DNA from: an uncultured Oscillospiraceae bacterium
GTDB lineage: Bacteria; Bacillota; Clostridia; Oscillospirales; Oscillospiraceae
DNA length: 28,368 bases
Assembly: GCA_900756715.1 (NCBI GenBank)
Contig: CAAELC010000157.1
Location: 1 to 28,368 of the forward strand
Direction: 5' to 3'
Shown here: positions 8,201 through 15,579 of the stretch, piece by piece
How the letters are laid out: every line of letters starts with the position of its first letter
How positions within the stretch are numbered: the stretch's first letter is position 1
The notes under the pieces: generated by a model
Told to the model about the DNA's origin: nothing
Databases searched by the model: none
The model's input: only the letters and a program-made list of their open reading frames with translations
Position numbers and translations under genes: made by a program

Positions 8201-8974
8201 TCACGCTTCTTCTCCTTCTCCCAGAGAAACGGTACAATCCTCTGCCGAGCCTGCCAGACGGATCAAACGCTTTTTGCACAGCTCAAGCACGGCCATAAAT
8301 GTGGCCACCAGTTCGCTGCGACTGCGGCTGCCACGAAAAAGCAGCAAAAATCGTGTAATGCCATTCAGCTTTACACGCCTTACAATCTCTTCGGATTTTT
8401 CCTCTACCGAGTAAGGCTCTCGCCGGACAATCTCCTCGAAGGCTGCCAGCTGCGGATGCAGCGCAATATCGCGCCTGTCCTGAATTTCCTGCATGGCGAT
8501 GACCAGATCGCCGGGCTGCTGATCGTACTCAAAGATTTTGCCCCGTTCAACAGGTTCCGGATTTTTGGTCAGAATATTCCGGCCAAACTCTCCCATAGGG
8601 CCAAGCTTTTCCGTCAGCTGCCGGATTTTCTGGTAACACTCGCCCCTCTGGCGCTCCTGCAGAGATTCAATCAGAGCATCCATCTCGCTCTGTGCCTCCT
8701 CGTCTTCGATGGAGAGGAGCATCCGGGTCTTGATATACATCAGGTGGGCGGCCATGGTGATAAACTCGCTGGCCACCTCAAGATCCATTTGCTGACGCTG
8801 TTCCAGATAGGCCAGATACTGATCCAAAATCAGGGCAATCGGAATATCCTGAATCTCGATTTTATTTTTGCTCAGCAGGAACAGAATCAGATCCAGCGGC
8901 CCTTCAAAATCCTCCAAAGGCTGAGCCGTCCTGCTCTGCACTACCTTTTCCAGTTTAAAAATAGGATTATCCAA
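8201..8974 (-). CDS. scpA: Segregation and condensation protein A
   Basis: This 257-residue kleisin bridges the SMC heads in the bacterial condensin. The N-terminal motif FEGPLDLILFLLSKNKIEIQDIPIALILDQYL and the helix EFITMAAHLMYIKTRMLL are family hallmarks. The C-terminal winged helix is seen in FLLLFRGSRSRSELVATFMAVLELCK. Length is typical. The gene lies 12 bases after the site-2 protease gene and directly before scpB, as in most Firmicutes. Confidence 0.96.
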   Translation of the reverse strand: MDNPIFKLEKVVQSRTAQPLEDFEGPLDLILFLLSKNKIEIQDIPIALILDQYLAYLEQRQQMDLEVASEFITMAAHLMYIKTRMLLSIEDEEAQSEMDALIESLQERQRGECYQKIRQLTEKLGPMGEFGRNILTKNPEPVERGKIFEYDQQPGDLVIAMQEIQDRRDIALHPQLAAFEEIVRREPYSVEEKSEEIVRRVKLNGITRFLLLFRGSRSRSELVATFMAVLELCKKRLIRLAGSAEDCTVSLGEGEEA

Positions 8975-8986
8975 TGTAAAAACTCC

Positions 8987-9643
8987 TCACAAGCCAACCA
9001 CACGGCAAAGCAGCAGAAATACCCACCGGATAGCAGGCGTCAGAATCCTGTCCCCCACTCCCAGCGCAACCAGCGCCCACAAAAGGATCATGCCGTAGCG
9101 CTCGTAATGCAGCAGTCGGCCATAGCTTCTGTCCGGCAGGAAAGCGAACAACACCTTTGATCCATCCAGAGGCGGCAGCGGAATCAGATTGAAAAGGCCC
9201 AGTCCGACAGACAGCATTGCAGTAGTTACAAGAAAATCAAAAATCCCCTGATTCAGCACAGAATACACTGCATGGTCATACCATGTTCTGGCGGCCGCCA
9301 ACAGCAGCATAGCCAGAAGCAGGTTGGAAACCGGCCCGGCCAGCGCCGTCAGCGCCATCCCCTGCTTCGGCTTTTTGAAATAATTGGGATTTACAGGAAC
9401 CGGCTTAGCCCAGCCAAAGCCGGCCACAACCATCATCAGAAGCCCAAACCAGTCAATATGCCGCAACGGGTTTAGACTGAGCCGGTGCATCCTGCGGGCC
9501 GTCGGGTCGCCCAATGCCAGAGCGGCCAGCCCATGGCAGGCCTCATGTACTGTCAGGCAAAGCAGTACCGCACCGATGCGCAGCAGCAGCGCCCACAAAG
9601 TGCCGAAATCCAGCGCATTCCATAAATCTGTCAAATAATGCAA
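8987..9643 (-). CDS. Site-2 protease family (M50) membrane metalloprotease
   Basis: This 218-residue polytopic membrane protein carries the zinc-protease motif HExxH as HEACH (33-37) in a transmembrane helix. The third ligand is in NLIPLPPLDGSKV (D160). Four or five hydrophobic segments are visible. Proteins of this type (YwhC/SpoIVFB-like) cut membrane-embedded substrates. The substrate here is unknown. The frame starts with TTG at 9643, after a GGGGG run about ten bases upstream; no ATG lies before the first transmembrane helix, so the start is moderately sure. It is the first gene of the long minus-strand operon and often neighbours scpA in Clostridia. Confidence 0.9.
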   Translation of the reverse strand: MHYLTDLWNALDFGTLWALLLRIGAVLLCLTVHEACHGLAALALGDPTARRMHRLSLNPLRHIDWFGLLMMVVAGFGWAKPVPVNPNYFKKPKQGMALTALAGPVSNLLLAMLLLAAARTWYDHAVYSVLNQGIFDFLVTTAMLSVGLGLFNLIPLPPLDGSKVLFAFLPDRSYGRLLHYERYGMILLWALVALGVGDRILTPAIRWVFLLLCRVVGL

Positions 9644-9686
9644 AGCAATATTTCCCCCAGCCCTCTGTCATCCTATAATCCAGTAC

Positions 9687-9715
9687 AGTATATCAAAAAA
9701 CGCCGTCCTTTTCAA
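9687..9715 (-). promoter_or_regulatory. Sigma-A-type promoter of the long minus-strand operon
   Basis: On the minus strand TTGAAA (9710-9715) is followed after 17 bases by TATACT (9687-9692). This places a start site near 9680, about 35 bases before the site-2 protease gene. It would drive protease-scpA-scpB through ispH-rpsA. No other comparably good promoter was noticed in the short gaps of this operon. Confidence 0.6.
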
Positions 9716-9747
9716 GAAAAATCCCCTGTCCAGGAACAGGAAACGAA

Positions 9748-9777
9748 TTGTTTCCAATTTCCTTGGAAAGTTACAAT
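9748..9777 (+). promoter_or_regulatory. Candidate promoter with a palindrome in its spacer
   Basis: TTGTTT (9748-9753), an 18-base spacer, and TACAAT (9772-9777) form a reasonable sigma-A promoter facing the small membrane-protein gene. The palindrome TTTCCAA-N5-TTGGAAA (9751-9769) lies between the hexamers, where a repressor would block polymerase. The leader to the gene would be about 110 bases. A second weak promoter (TTTCCG-N15-TATACT) ends at 9850. Confidence 0.4.
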
Positions 9778-9895
9778 TTTGTATCCGTTTTTCCGCCGAT
9801 TCGATGCGGATTTGTAAATACAGTTTCCGTTAAACATGCTATATTATACTCACGAACCGGATATATATAAAGCAATCCGCAGAAAGGAGACCATT

Positions 9896-10102
9896 ATGAA
9901 ATATCTGAATGCTATGAAATCCCTTATCGTTCCCCTGACCGTTGTGTGTCTGGCCTCCGCCGTGATCGCTTTTCTGATGCCCCACGGCTTCGGCTCCGTT
10001 TTCGCAGCCTGCACCATTGTGTCGGCCTGCCTGATCGGAGCGCTGTGTCTGGCCTGCGCAGTGCTTATGACGGTGGAAAAACACCATCATACGGCCGCAT
10101 AA
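9896..10102 (+). CDS. Small membrane protein, function unknown
   Basis: This 68-residue protein has two predicted transmembrane segments: about residues 9-27 (SLIVPLTVVCLASAVIAFL) and 32-58 (SVFAACTIVSACLIGALCLA). The tail is short, His-rich and cytosolic or external (VEKHHHTAA). The start at 9896 follows AGAAAGGAGA; an ATG at 9836 opens the frame earlier but lacks a ribosome site and overlaps promoter-like sequence. The gene stands alone on the plus strand, between the operon promoter and the convergent rarA operon, and ends in a strong terminator. I do not recognise the family. Confidence 0.7.
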   Translation: MKYLNAMKSLIVPLTVVCLASAVIAFLMPHGFGSVFAACTIVSACLIGALCLACAVLMTVEKHHHTAA

Positions 10103-10132
10103 AAGAGCAGTTTCTGTATACTGTCTAAACAG

Positions 10133-10160
10133 GAAGCGGATGCCCGTGAGCATCCGCTTC
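10133..10160 (+). terminator. Rho-independent terminator after the small membrane protein gene
   Basis: An 11-bp perfect stem (GAAGCGGATGC / GCATCCGCTTC) with a 6-base loop is followed by TCTTTT on the plus strand. On the minus strand the run after the stem is weak (CTGTTT), but it may also help end the rarA operon. Confidence 0.8.
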
Positions 10161-10178
10161 TCTTTTCTGGCAACAGGC

Positions 10179-10277
10179 TTACAATGTCAGGTACGGCACA
10201 ATCAGGGACGCAAGCAGTGTGACGGCCATCAGCAGTGCAATACCCATGGCGATATAACGAGTCCATTTTTTCTTCAT
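10179..10277 (-). CDS. 32-residue single-pass membrane miniprotein
   Basis: The start ATG overlaps the DUF951 stop as ATGA and is preceded by GAGGAGG. The product has a basic N terminus (MKKKWTRY) and one hydrophobic helix (IAMGIALLMAVTLLASLIV), and ends PYLTL. This layout resembles the Prli42/DUF4044 miniproteins that anchor stressosomes in Firmicutes, but the match is by length and shape only. It is the last gene of the rarA-DUF951 operon. Its small size makes it easy to miss in annotation; ribosome site and translational coupling are good evidence that it is expressed. Confidence 0.7.
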   Translation of the reverse strand: MKKKWTRYIAMGIALLMAVTLLASLIVPYLTL

Positions 10278-10465
10278 TGTGATTCCTCCTCCCGGACAAT
10301 CCGGCGAATACTCTTCTCAATCTTACGGCGGGGGGCCATGACCTCATGGCCGCAGCCCAGACACCGCAGCTTAATATCCATGCCAACGCGCAGTACCTCC
10401 CACAGCTTACTGCCGCAGGGGTGCGCCTTCTTCAGTTCCAGCTTGTCATGCAGTTTTAAATCCAT
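10274..10465 (-). CDS. DUF951 domain-containing protein
   Basis: This 63-residue protein matches the DUF951 family (YyzM-like). The signatures are the N-terminal LxLxDxLELKKAHPCGSKLWEVLR, then LRCLGCGHEVMAPRRKIEKSIRRI. The conserved cysteines (C18 and the CLGC pair) suggest a small metal-binding or nucleic-acid-binding fold; no activity is established. AAGGAG lies eight bases before the ATG. It follows rarA by 12 bases and couples to the miniprotein through ATGA. Confidence 0.92.
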   Translation of the reverse strand: MDLKLHDKLELKKAHPCGSKLWEVLRVGMDIKLRCLGCGHEVMAPRRKIEKSIRRIVREEESQ

Positions 10466-10477
10466 GCCAGTTTCTCC

Positions 10478-11743
10478 TTATTCCTCACCTCGGACCAGGT
10501 CCCAGTATCGTTTTGCGGCCTGCTCGGTCTTGTTATCGGCGTATTCATAGTAGGTGGTTCCAACCAGATCATCTGGCAAGTATTGCTGCTTTACATAGTG
10601 CTTAGGATATAGGTGCGGATACTTATAAGCCTGTGGCTTTTCGCTTCCCGCGCTGTCGGCATGAACATTTTTCAGATGCCGGGGAATGTCCCCCACACGG
10701 CCAGCCTGAATATCCTGCATGGCAGCAATGATAGCGTTGTGGGCAGAGTTTGACTTGGGAGCTGTGGCCAGCAGCACCGCCGCCTCTGCCAAAGGAAGCC
10801 TCGCTTCCGGCAGGCCCAGCTGCACGGCTGCATCCACACAGGCTTTTGTAATGGAAATGGCCTGCGGATAGGCAAGGCCAATGTCCTCGGCGGCAATCAC
10901 CAGCAGACGGCGGCAGGGAGACAGCAGGTCCCCTGCCACCAGCAAGCGGCCCAGATAATAGACTGCTGCGTCCGGATCAGACCCCCGAATAGACTTTTGC
11001 AGGGCGGAGAGCAGGTCGTAATGGTCATCTCCCTCCCGGTCATAGCGCATGGCGCTGCGCTGGGAAAGCTGGGCGGCATCGGCTACCGTCAGAAACAGCG
11101 CACCGCTGCCATCCGGCTGCGCGGCCTGATTCAGAAGCTCCACCGCATTGATCGCCTTACGCACATCCCCGCCGCAGGCGGCAGCAATAGCCGCCGGAAC
11201 GCCTTCCTCCCATTTCAGCGGCAGAGCGCTGCGCCCGGCCAGAATGTGCAGGGCCCGTTCCACCGCCGGAACAGCCTCCTCTGCCGTCAGCGGCTTGAAC
11301 TCAAACACCGTGCTGCGGGAGAGAAGCGCATTATAGACATAAAAATAAGGATTTTCCGTGGTAGAGGCAATCAGGGTAATTTTCCCGTTTTCCATGTATT
11401 CCAACAGACTTTGCTGCTGCTTCTTGTTGAAATACTGAATCTCATCCAGATAGAGAAGCACTCCATTGGGGGCCAGCATCGTCCCCACATCCGCCATGAT
11501 GGACTTGACATCCTGCAGCGAAGCGGTGGTGGCGTTCAGATGATACAGCGTCCGGTTGGTGCGTTTGGCTATAATGTTAGCAACGGTGGTCTTTCCCGTA
11601 CCGGAGGGGCCATAAAAAATCAAATTGGCGGACACGCCGCTTTCGATGATGCGGCGAAGCATGGCGCCGGGACCCAGCAGGTGCTTCTGACCGGCCACCT
11701 CATCCAGACTTTGAGGACGGATTTCATCTGCCAGAGGCTGCAT
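10478..11743 (-). CDS. rarA: Replication-associated recombination protein A (AAA+ ATPase)
   Basis: This 421-residue clamp-loader-like ATPase acts at stalled replication forks (RarA/MgsA/WRNIP1 family). Walker A is GPSGTGKTT (45-53) and Walker B is LLYLDEIQYFNKKQQ (near 97-110). Sensor 1 is STTEN, and the C-terminal MgsA domain includes GLAYPQA and the KYPHLYPKHYV block. The N terminus (PLADEIRPQSLDEVAGQKHLLG) is typical. The ATG at 11743 is preceded by a GGGGGGAA ribosome site. It is the first gene of a three-gene minus-strand operon and diverges from nth. Confidence 0.95.
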   Translation of the reverse strand: MQPLADEIRPQSLDEVAGQKHLLGPGAMLRRIIESGVSANLIFYGPSGTGKTTVANIIAKRTNRTLYHLNATTASLQDVKSIMADVGTMLAPNGVLLYLDEIQYFNKKQQQSLLEYMENGKITLIASTTENPYFYVYNALLSRSTVFEFKPLTAEEAVPAVERALHILAGRSALPLKWEEGVPAAIAAACGGDVRKAINAVELLNQAAQPDGSGALFLTVADAAQLSQRSAMRYDREGDDHYDLLSALQKSIRGSDPDAAVYYLGRLLVAGDLLSPCRRLLVIAAEDIGLAYPQAISITKACVDAAVQLGLPEARLPLAEAAVLLATAPKSNSAHNAIIAAMQDIQAGRVGDIPRHLKNVHADSAGSEKPQAYKYPHLYPKHYVKQQYLPDDLVGTTYYEYADNKTEQAAKRYWDLVRGEE

Positions 11744-11772
11744 TTGCTTCCCCCCTTTTTACAGAATGGTTT

Positions 11773-11824
11773 ATTATAACACATGGCGGCTCCGATTGCA
11801 ATTTCCATCTTTCTTCGGTATAAT
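11773..11824. promoter_or_regulatory. Divergent promoters sharing one palindromic -35 box (rarA / nth)
   Basis: TTGCAA at 11796-11801 is its own reverse complement. On the plus strand a 17-base spacer leads to a perfect TATAAT (11819-11824) for nth. On the minus strand a 17-base spacer leads to another perfect TATAAT (11773-11778) for rarA. Both promoters have ideal geometry and cannot be bound by polymerase at the same time. Confidence 0.8.
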
Positions 11825-11845
11825 AAGTTTGAGAGGTGATGCATC

Positions 11846-12484
11846 TTGAAAACAAAGGAAGAAGTTTCGCAGATCATCCGGCGGCTGGAACAGCTGTATC
11901 CGGATGCCGTGTGCTCCCTGGATTATAAAAAAGACTATGAGCTGCTGTTTTCCGTGCGTCTGGCGGCCCAGTGTACGGATGCGCGGGTCAATCTTGTGAC
12001 GCCTGCGTTGTTTCAGCGCTTTCCCACGCTGGAATCCTTTGCGGAGGCCAGCGAGGAGGAGGTTGGAGAGTATGTACGCTCCTGCGGCTTCTGGCGCGCG
12101 AAGGCCAAAGACATAGTGGCATGCGCAAAGATGCTGCTGAGGGAGTACGGCGGCAAGGTACCGGATCGCATGGAAGATCTGCTGCGCTTGCCGGGCGTAG
12201 GGCGTAAGACGGCCAATTTGATTCTGGGCGATATTTATGGGCAGGAGGGCTATGTCTGCGATACCCACTGCATCCGCATTACCGGGCGTCTGGGGCTGAC
12301 GGACGGAAGCAAGGACCCTGTGAAGGTGGAAAAGCAGCTGCGCGCCTGTATCCCTCCGGAGAAGTCCAGTGATTTTTGCCACCGAATGGTGCTGCACGGA
12401 CGGGCCGTTTGTATGGCGAGAAATCCAGACTGTGCTTCCTGCACGCTGCGGGAGCTGTGCGACTATGGGCGCAAAGAAGCATAA
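11846..12484 (+). CDS. nth: Endonuclease III (base-excision DNA glycosylase/AP lyase)
   Basis: This 212-residue enzyme removes oxidised pyrimidines and cuts the abasic site. The helix-hairpin-helix LPGVGRKTA ends with the catalytic lysine K121, and the catalytic aspartate is D139 (CDTHCIR). A [4Fe-4S] cluster site closes the protein: C189-x6-C196-x2-C199-x5-C205. The start is TTG at 11846, supported by AGAGGTGAT at the right distance and by family length. A nearby ATG at 11840 is out of frame. It has its own sigma-A promoter shared back-to-back with rarA, and a terminator follows at once. Confidence 0.95.
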   Translation: MKTKEEVSQIIRRLEQLYPDAVCSLDYKKDYELLFSVRLAAQCTDARVNLVTPALFQRFPTLESFAEASEEEVGEYVRSCGFWRAKAKDIVACAKMLLREYGGKVPDRMEDLLRLPGVGRKTANLILGDIYGQEGYVCDTHCIRITGRLGLTDGSKDPVKVEKQLRACIPPEKSSDFCHRMVLHGRAVCMARNPDCASCTLRELCDYGRKEA

Positions 12485-12489
12485 GCAAG

Positions 12490-12518
12490 GTGTCTGCCTG
12501 CGGGCAGGCACTTTTTTT
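12490..12518 (+). terminator. Rho-independent terminator of nth
   Basis: A 9-bp stem (GTGTCTGCC / GGCAGGCAC, one G-T pair) with a 4-base loop is followed by seven T residues on the plus strand, six bases after the nth stop. Confidence 0.85.
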
Positions 12519-12566
12519 GCGCCCGTGCATATACTGCCTGTGAGAAGCAGAAAGGATGGGATTGCA

Positions 12567-12818
12567 ATGGATATGCAGGAAATGGTGCGCCAGCTGAAGG
12601 AAAAGCCGGAACTCGTGCAGCAGGTGATGCAATCGGCGGACGGACAGCGCCTGATGACACTGCTGAATGGCTCCGATGGCGGAAACAGCTTCCGTCAGGC
12701 CACCCAATCAGCTACCGGCGGCAATACAGCACAGATGGCCCGGATGCTGAAGGGACTAATGGAATCACCGGAGGGGGCGGATCTGATCCGCCGCATCGGC
12801 GGGCAGCTGAGCAGGTAA
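12567..12818 (+). CDS. Small helical protein, unrecognised
   Basis: This 83-residue protein is predicted almost all helical, with two similar halves: an N-terminal segment (MVRQLKEKPELVQQVMQ, then GQRLMTLLNG) and a C-terminal one (MARMLKGLMESPEGADLIRRIGGQL). They are separated by a Ser/Thr/Gly/Gln-rich linker. No signal peptide or membrane segment is visible. The start at 12567 follows AAAGGA by about ten bases. It opens a three-gene plus-strand group with closely spaced genes. The next product contains a related helix (DPAGMAQVVQLAQQL), suggesting the two arose by duplication or interact. Function unknown. Confidence 0.65.
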   Translation: MDMQEMVRQLKEKPELVQQVMQSADGQRLMTLLNGSDGGNSFRQATQSATGGNTAQMARMLKGLMESPEGADLIRRIGGQLSR

Positions 12819-12836
12819 ACCGGAAAGGAATGCGCC

Positions 12837-13226
12837 ATGTCGGAATTTGAAGACAAACTGAATTCTCTGCTGTCTGACCCGGCCGGTATGGCGCAGGTTG
12901 TGCAGCTGGCACAGCAGCTGTCCGGCAGCCTTGGTGGCGGTGAAAGCACCGTTCCGCCCTCGTCACCGCCCCCAACGCCGCAAGCGGACGCTCCCGGCCC
13001 GGGCGGATTGCCGGGCGGACTCGACCCGAAACTGATTGCCCGCTTTCTGCCGCTTCTGCAGGCATATTCGAGGGATCAGAGCAACACCATGCAGCTGTTG
13101 ACGGCGCTGCGTCCTTACCTGAAAGAGGAAAAGCAGGGAAAAATCCAGCGGGCAGCCAGACTGGCACGCTTGATCTGTGTGGGCAAGCAGTTTTTTAAGG
13201 ATTGGGAGGGTGGTATCGGTGTATAA
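12837..13226 (+). CDS. Protein with helical ends and proline-rich linker, unrecognised
   Basis: The 129 residues divide into an N-terminal helix pair (about 1-32; DKLNSLLSDPAGMAQVVQLA), a Pro/Gly-rich linker (about 38-65; PPSSPPPTPQADAPGPGG), and a C-terminal helical part (about 66-129). The last part is rich in Leu, Arg and Lys (KLIARFLPLLQAYSRDQSNT, AARLARLICVGKQF). The start at 12837 follows AAAGGAA. It overlaps the next gene by 8 bases, so the two are probably co-translated. I recognise no named family; its N-terminal helix resembles the preceding protein. Confidence 0.65.
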   Translation: MSEFEDKLNSLLSDPAGMAQVVQLAQQLSGSLGGGESTVPPSSPPPTPQADAPGPGGLPGGLDPKLIARFLPLLQAYSRDQSNTMQLLTALRPYLKEEKQGKIQRAARLARLICVGKQFFKDWEGGIGV

Positions 13227-13548
13227 TCGCTATATCCGCAACGACAGCGGCGCCTATACCAGAACGGTGCAGCCGGATGGCCCGGCGGGCCGCCCACCTG
13301 CCCCGCCGTCAGATCCGCCTCCCGCACCGCCGAAGTCTCCACCGGAAGTAAAAGGCGGTGAGACGCAGCGGTTTCCCACGCCGGGGCGGCGGACAGAGAT
13401 GGGCTTTTTTAACCAGATTCTGGAAAAGCTGCATCTGGGGGATCTGGATGCCGGGGATCTGCTGCTGCTCCTTATTCTGTTTTTGCTGTTTGAAGAAAAG
13501 GCGGATGAGGAACTTTTAATTGCCATCGGGCTGTTGCTGATTCTTTAA
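13219..13548 (+). CDS. Protein with proline-rich linker and leucine-rich hydrophobic C terminus
   Basis: I chose GTG at 13219, nine bases after GGGAGG; the frame also opens at 13177 but that start lies deep inside the previous gene. The 109-residue product has a short polar N terminus (YNRYIRNDSGAYTR) and a proline-rich stretch (about 25-48). Its C-terminal 45 residues hold two very leucine-rich segments (LLLLLILFLLF and LLIAIGLLLIL) separated by acidic residues. The layout recalls small spore or membrane-associated proteins of spore formers, but no family is recognised. It ends the three-gene group before a strong palindromic terminator. Confidence 0.6.
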   Translation: MYNRYIRNDSGAYTRTVQPDGPAGRPPAPPSDPPPAPPKSPPEVKGGETQRFPTPGRRTEMGFFNQILEKLHLGDLDAGDLLLLLILFLLFEEKADEELLIAIGLLLIL

Positions 13549-13572
13549 GGAAAAAGAACACAGCGCCCATCA

Positions 13573-13608
13573 AAAAAGAGACTCGGGAAGCTTCCCGAGT
13601 CTCTTTTT
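13573..13608. terminator. Perfect 36-base palindrome, bidirectional terminator
   Basis: The 18-bp perfect stem is centred between 13590 and 13591 (core CTCGGGAAGCTTCCCGAG), with an A run on the left and a T run on the right. It can end transcription from both sides. It closes the chromosomal three-gene group. From 13609 to 13789 I see no gene. Confidence 0.85.
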
Positions 13609-13789
13609 GCTTGGTTTACAAAGTAATCACCGGCTCTGCCGGGATAAAAGAAAGTCTATGGTGAGGGAAAGGGCATGCAATAAGAAGTCTCCGAGTTACA
13701 CAGAAAAGCAAAGGTTTGCCGGCCAAGAGCTGCAAAAACAAGGAATGTATGATTGAGTGGGCGTCTGTCACTCTTTTTAAGCTGCCATA

Positions 13790-14110
13790 TCAGAGCCCTT
13801 CAATTTCCGCTGCCATGCTGCGCACCATGGTTTCAAAATCCATTTCGTCCAAATAGAACCGATCTCCGTCCTACAGAGCGTTTTCCTTCGCCTCCTCTGC
13901 TGAGTCTGCGTACTCAATGACAAGTGCCATTTCGCCCGGAAATACAGACACCCGGAAAAGAGAATCGTCTGTTGCGGCAAAAAACTTGTGTCCGTCTATC
14001 AGGACTTCTCTATATTGAGCGGCAAGCCTCTCGCTTATCTTTTTCAGGCGGTCTTCAACCAGTTTCTTTTCCGTTGAGGTCATAACGATGCGTTCCTCTC
14101 CTTTACCCAT
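13790..14110 (-). pseudogene. Small mobile-element protein gene with an in-frame amber codon
   Basis: The open part (13871-14110) encodes up to 79 residues, most likely starting at the ATG at 14083 (MTSTEKKLVEDRLKKISERL), since the first nine codons overlap the upstream remnant. It ends at TAG (13871-13873). Reading through the TAG, the same frame continues for 26 sensible residues (DGDRFYLDEMDFETMVRSM...) to TGA at 13790-13792. A CAG-to-TAG change would explain it. Similar small acidic proteins occur in integrative elements of gut Clostridia, from memory. It lies beside other decayed element genes. Confidence 0.6.
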
Positions 14111-15456
14111 GGATGTTTTGCAATACGCGCCATGAACAAGATTAACAACCGTCTCGCGTTCTGCACCGCGCTTTCCAGTGCATTGGCCAGCAGCGTCCGG
14201 TTGTCCACCGCCTCCGGGTCGCGTTCCAGATACAGCGTGCTCTCCTTCCCGGTCTGCTCTGTTACTCCCCGCTGATCCGCCGCGCCTCGGCCAGCAGCGT
14301 CTCCGGCGTTGCGGTCTCGTGTGAAACCATAAAGTCCATCATTTGCACTTGCTTCTCCTCCTCGGGAAGTCTCACGAATACTTCCGCGGCCATTCCCTTG
14401 GGAACGCGAAACGCTTCTAATCCACGAAAGAGTAGTTTCTGTGTTTCCGTCATGTTGATACCCTCCATTTTCGAATTCTTTCATATTCGCAGCAGCAGAA
14501 GCCGCATTCTTGCCGCCCACCGCATACAGCGGCGTTGCCTCCGTTCCGTCTCCGACGCCGTACAGCGCGAACACTTGTACGCCTTTTTCATCAGCATACA
14601 CCCATTTCGTGCTCTCGTCAACGAAGTTTTCCCCGCTTTCGATTTCTTCGCTCATCCGCCGGTTCAGCAGGCTCCATTCCTCTCCGCTCAGGCTGGGCCG
14701 CCAGTATTTTTGCCGTTGGGAGAACAGCGTGCCTTCCCCGCCATCCTCGGAAATTTTCACCACGGAAGAAAATGGCACGCCATTCATGTTGACAAAGTCC
14801 TTCTCTCTGGGCCGCAAATCCATCGCTGCCAGAATCGGCTTGCCGTTCTGCGCCCGGTATGTACCCAGCACCACAATGCTGCTTTTGCGGGTCTTGCTTT
14901 TCAGCACCAGCGCCGGGTCTTCCAGAATCCGGGGCATCTTCTTGATCTCCGCCAGCGTCATCTCCGGGTGCTTCTGCAGAATCGTGCCGATTTTGTCGCC
15001 CTCCATGTAAATGTCGCTTTCGATGGCGCCCAGCCCCTGCAGCACCGGCCCGGTGCTGCCCAGCGTGAACCGTTCGCCCTCCGGCCGTCCGTCCCGGTTC
15101 CACTGGTCGATTTCCGAGGTGAACTGCTCCCGGAGGGAGAATTTCGTCCCGCCGGATTTTTCTCCTTGGCTATTTTCGCTTGATTGGCGTATACTATTCT
15201 TAGAAGCGTTCCCCCGCAGAGCGCCGGTTTTTCCGGAAGAGCCGTCAATTTGGGGAGCGCTTCTTTCTTGCATTTGCCCAACATTGTAGATAACGCTTCC
15301 GTCAGCGCCTTGTGCAACAGAGATGGTGGTCTTATAGTATTTACCATCAAAGTCCATGAAGTAGGCCGTTCGATAATTCCATCCCTTGCTCGCCATGTCA
15401 CCATGGCGGGCATTTTGGTCTGTTGTGATATTCGCCCCGCGGGAGGACACCTCCAC
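14080..15456 (-). pseudogene. Remnant of a MuF-C-domain phage/integrative-element protein
   Basis: The open frame gives 458 residues from a GTG at 15456, but the N terminus is clearly missing: just upstream the frame closes (TGA near 15505), and a neighbouring frame (SAHSSLDRALQQ) looks like the broken-off continuation. Recognisable are a WNYRTAYFMDFDGKYYKTTISV segment (about 26-48) and a MuF C-terminal-like block (GPVLQGLGAIESDIYMEGDK through PRILEDPALVLKSKTRKSSIVVLG, about 130-195). Near the end comes an element-type block (LYLERDPEAVDNRTLLANALESA). MuF-C proteins are phage-head or toxin-linked. The last residues (RRLLILFMARIAKHPW) look like a deletion join. A separate small gene overlaps it at 14262-14453. 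Confidence 0.6.
14262..14453 (-). CDS. Small mobile-element protein overlapping the MuF remnant in another frame
   Basis: The 63-residue product starts at the ATG at 14453, eight bases after GGAGGG; a further ATG at 14468 has no ribosome site. It begins MTETQKLLFRGLEAFRVPKG and ends ETLLAEARRISGE. The acidic, helical pattern (EEEKQVQMMDFMVSHETATPE) resembles small orphan proteins carried next to MuF-type genes in Clostridia elements. It lies entirely within the longer remnant frame, whose translation here is low in complexity, so this frame may be the real one. Function unknown. Confidence 0.45.
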   Translation of the reverse strand: MTETQKLLFRGLEAFRVPKGMAAEVFVRLPEEEKQVQMMDFMVSHETATPETLLAEARRISGE

Positions 15457-15551
15457 CAGTTCGTCAATATGCGCGGCAGCATCTGCTGCAGCGCCCGGTC
15501 AAGGCTGGAATGAGCAGACAGAGTCAGATCGCTTCCCGCATACAAAAAGCT

Positions 15552-15579
15552 GCCCCGTTTGCACATGGCAAAACGGGGC
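15552..15579 (-). terminator. Hairpin terminator on the minus strand
   Basis: A 9-bp stem (GCCCCGTTT / AAACGGGGC) with a 10-base loop is followed on the minus strand by AGCTTTTTG. It would stop leftward transcripts, such as those from the original GGGtGRT gene, before the remnant region. No gene was found between 15507 and 15792. Confidence 0.6.

Noticed and set aside
12529..12540. CATATACT before the 12567 gene as a sporulation sigma-factor -10 box
   Set aside because: No matching -35 element at the right spacing, and the element is too short to trust.
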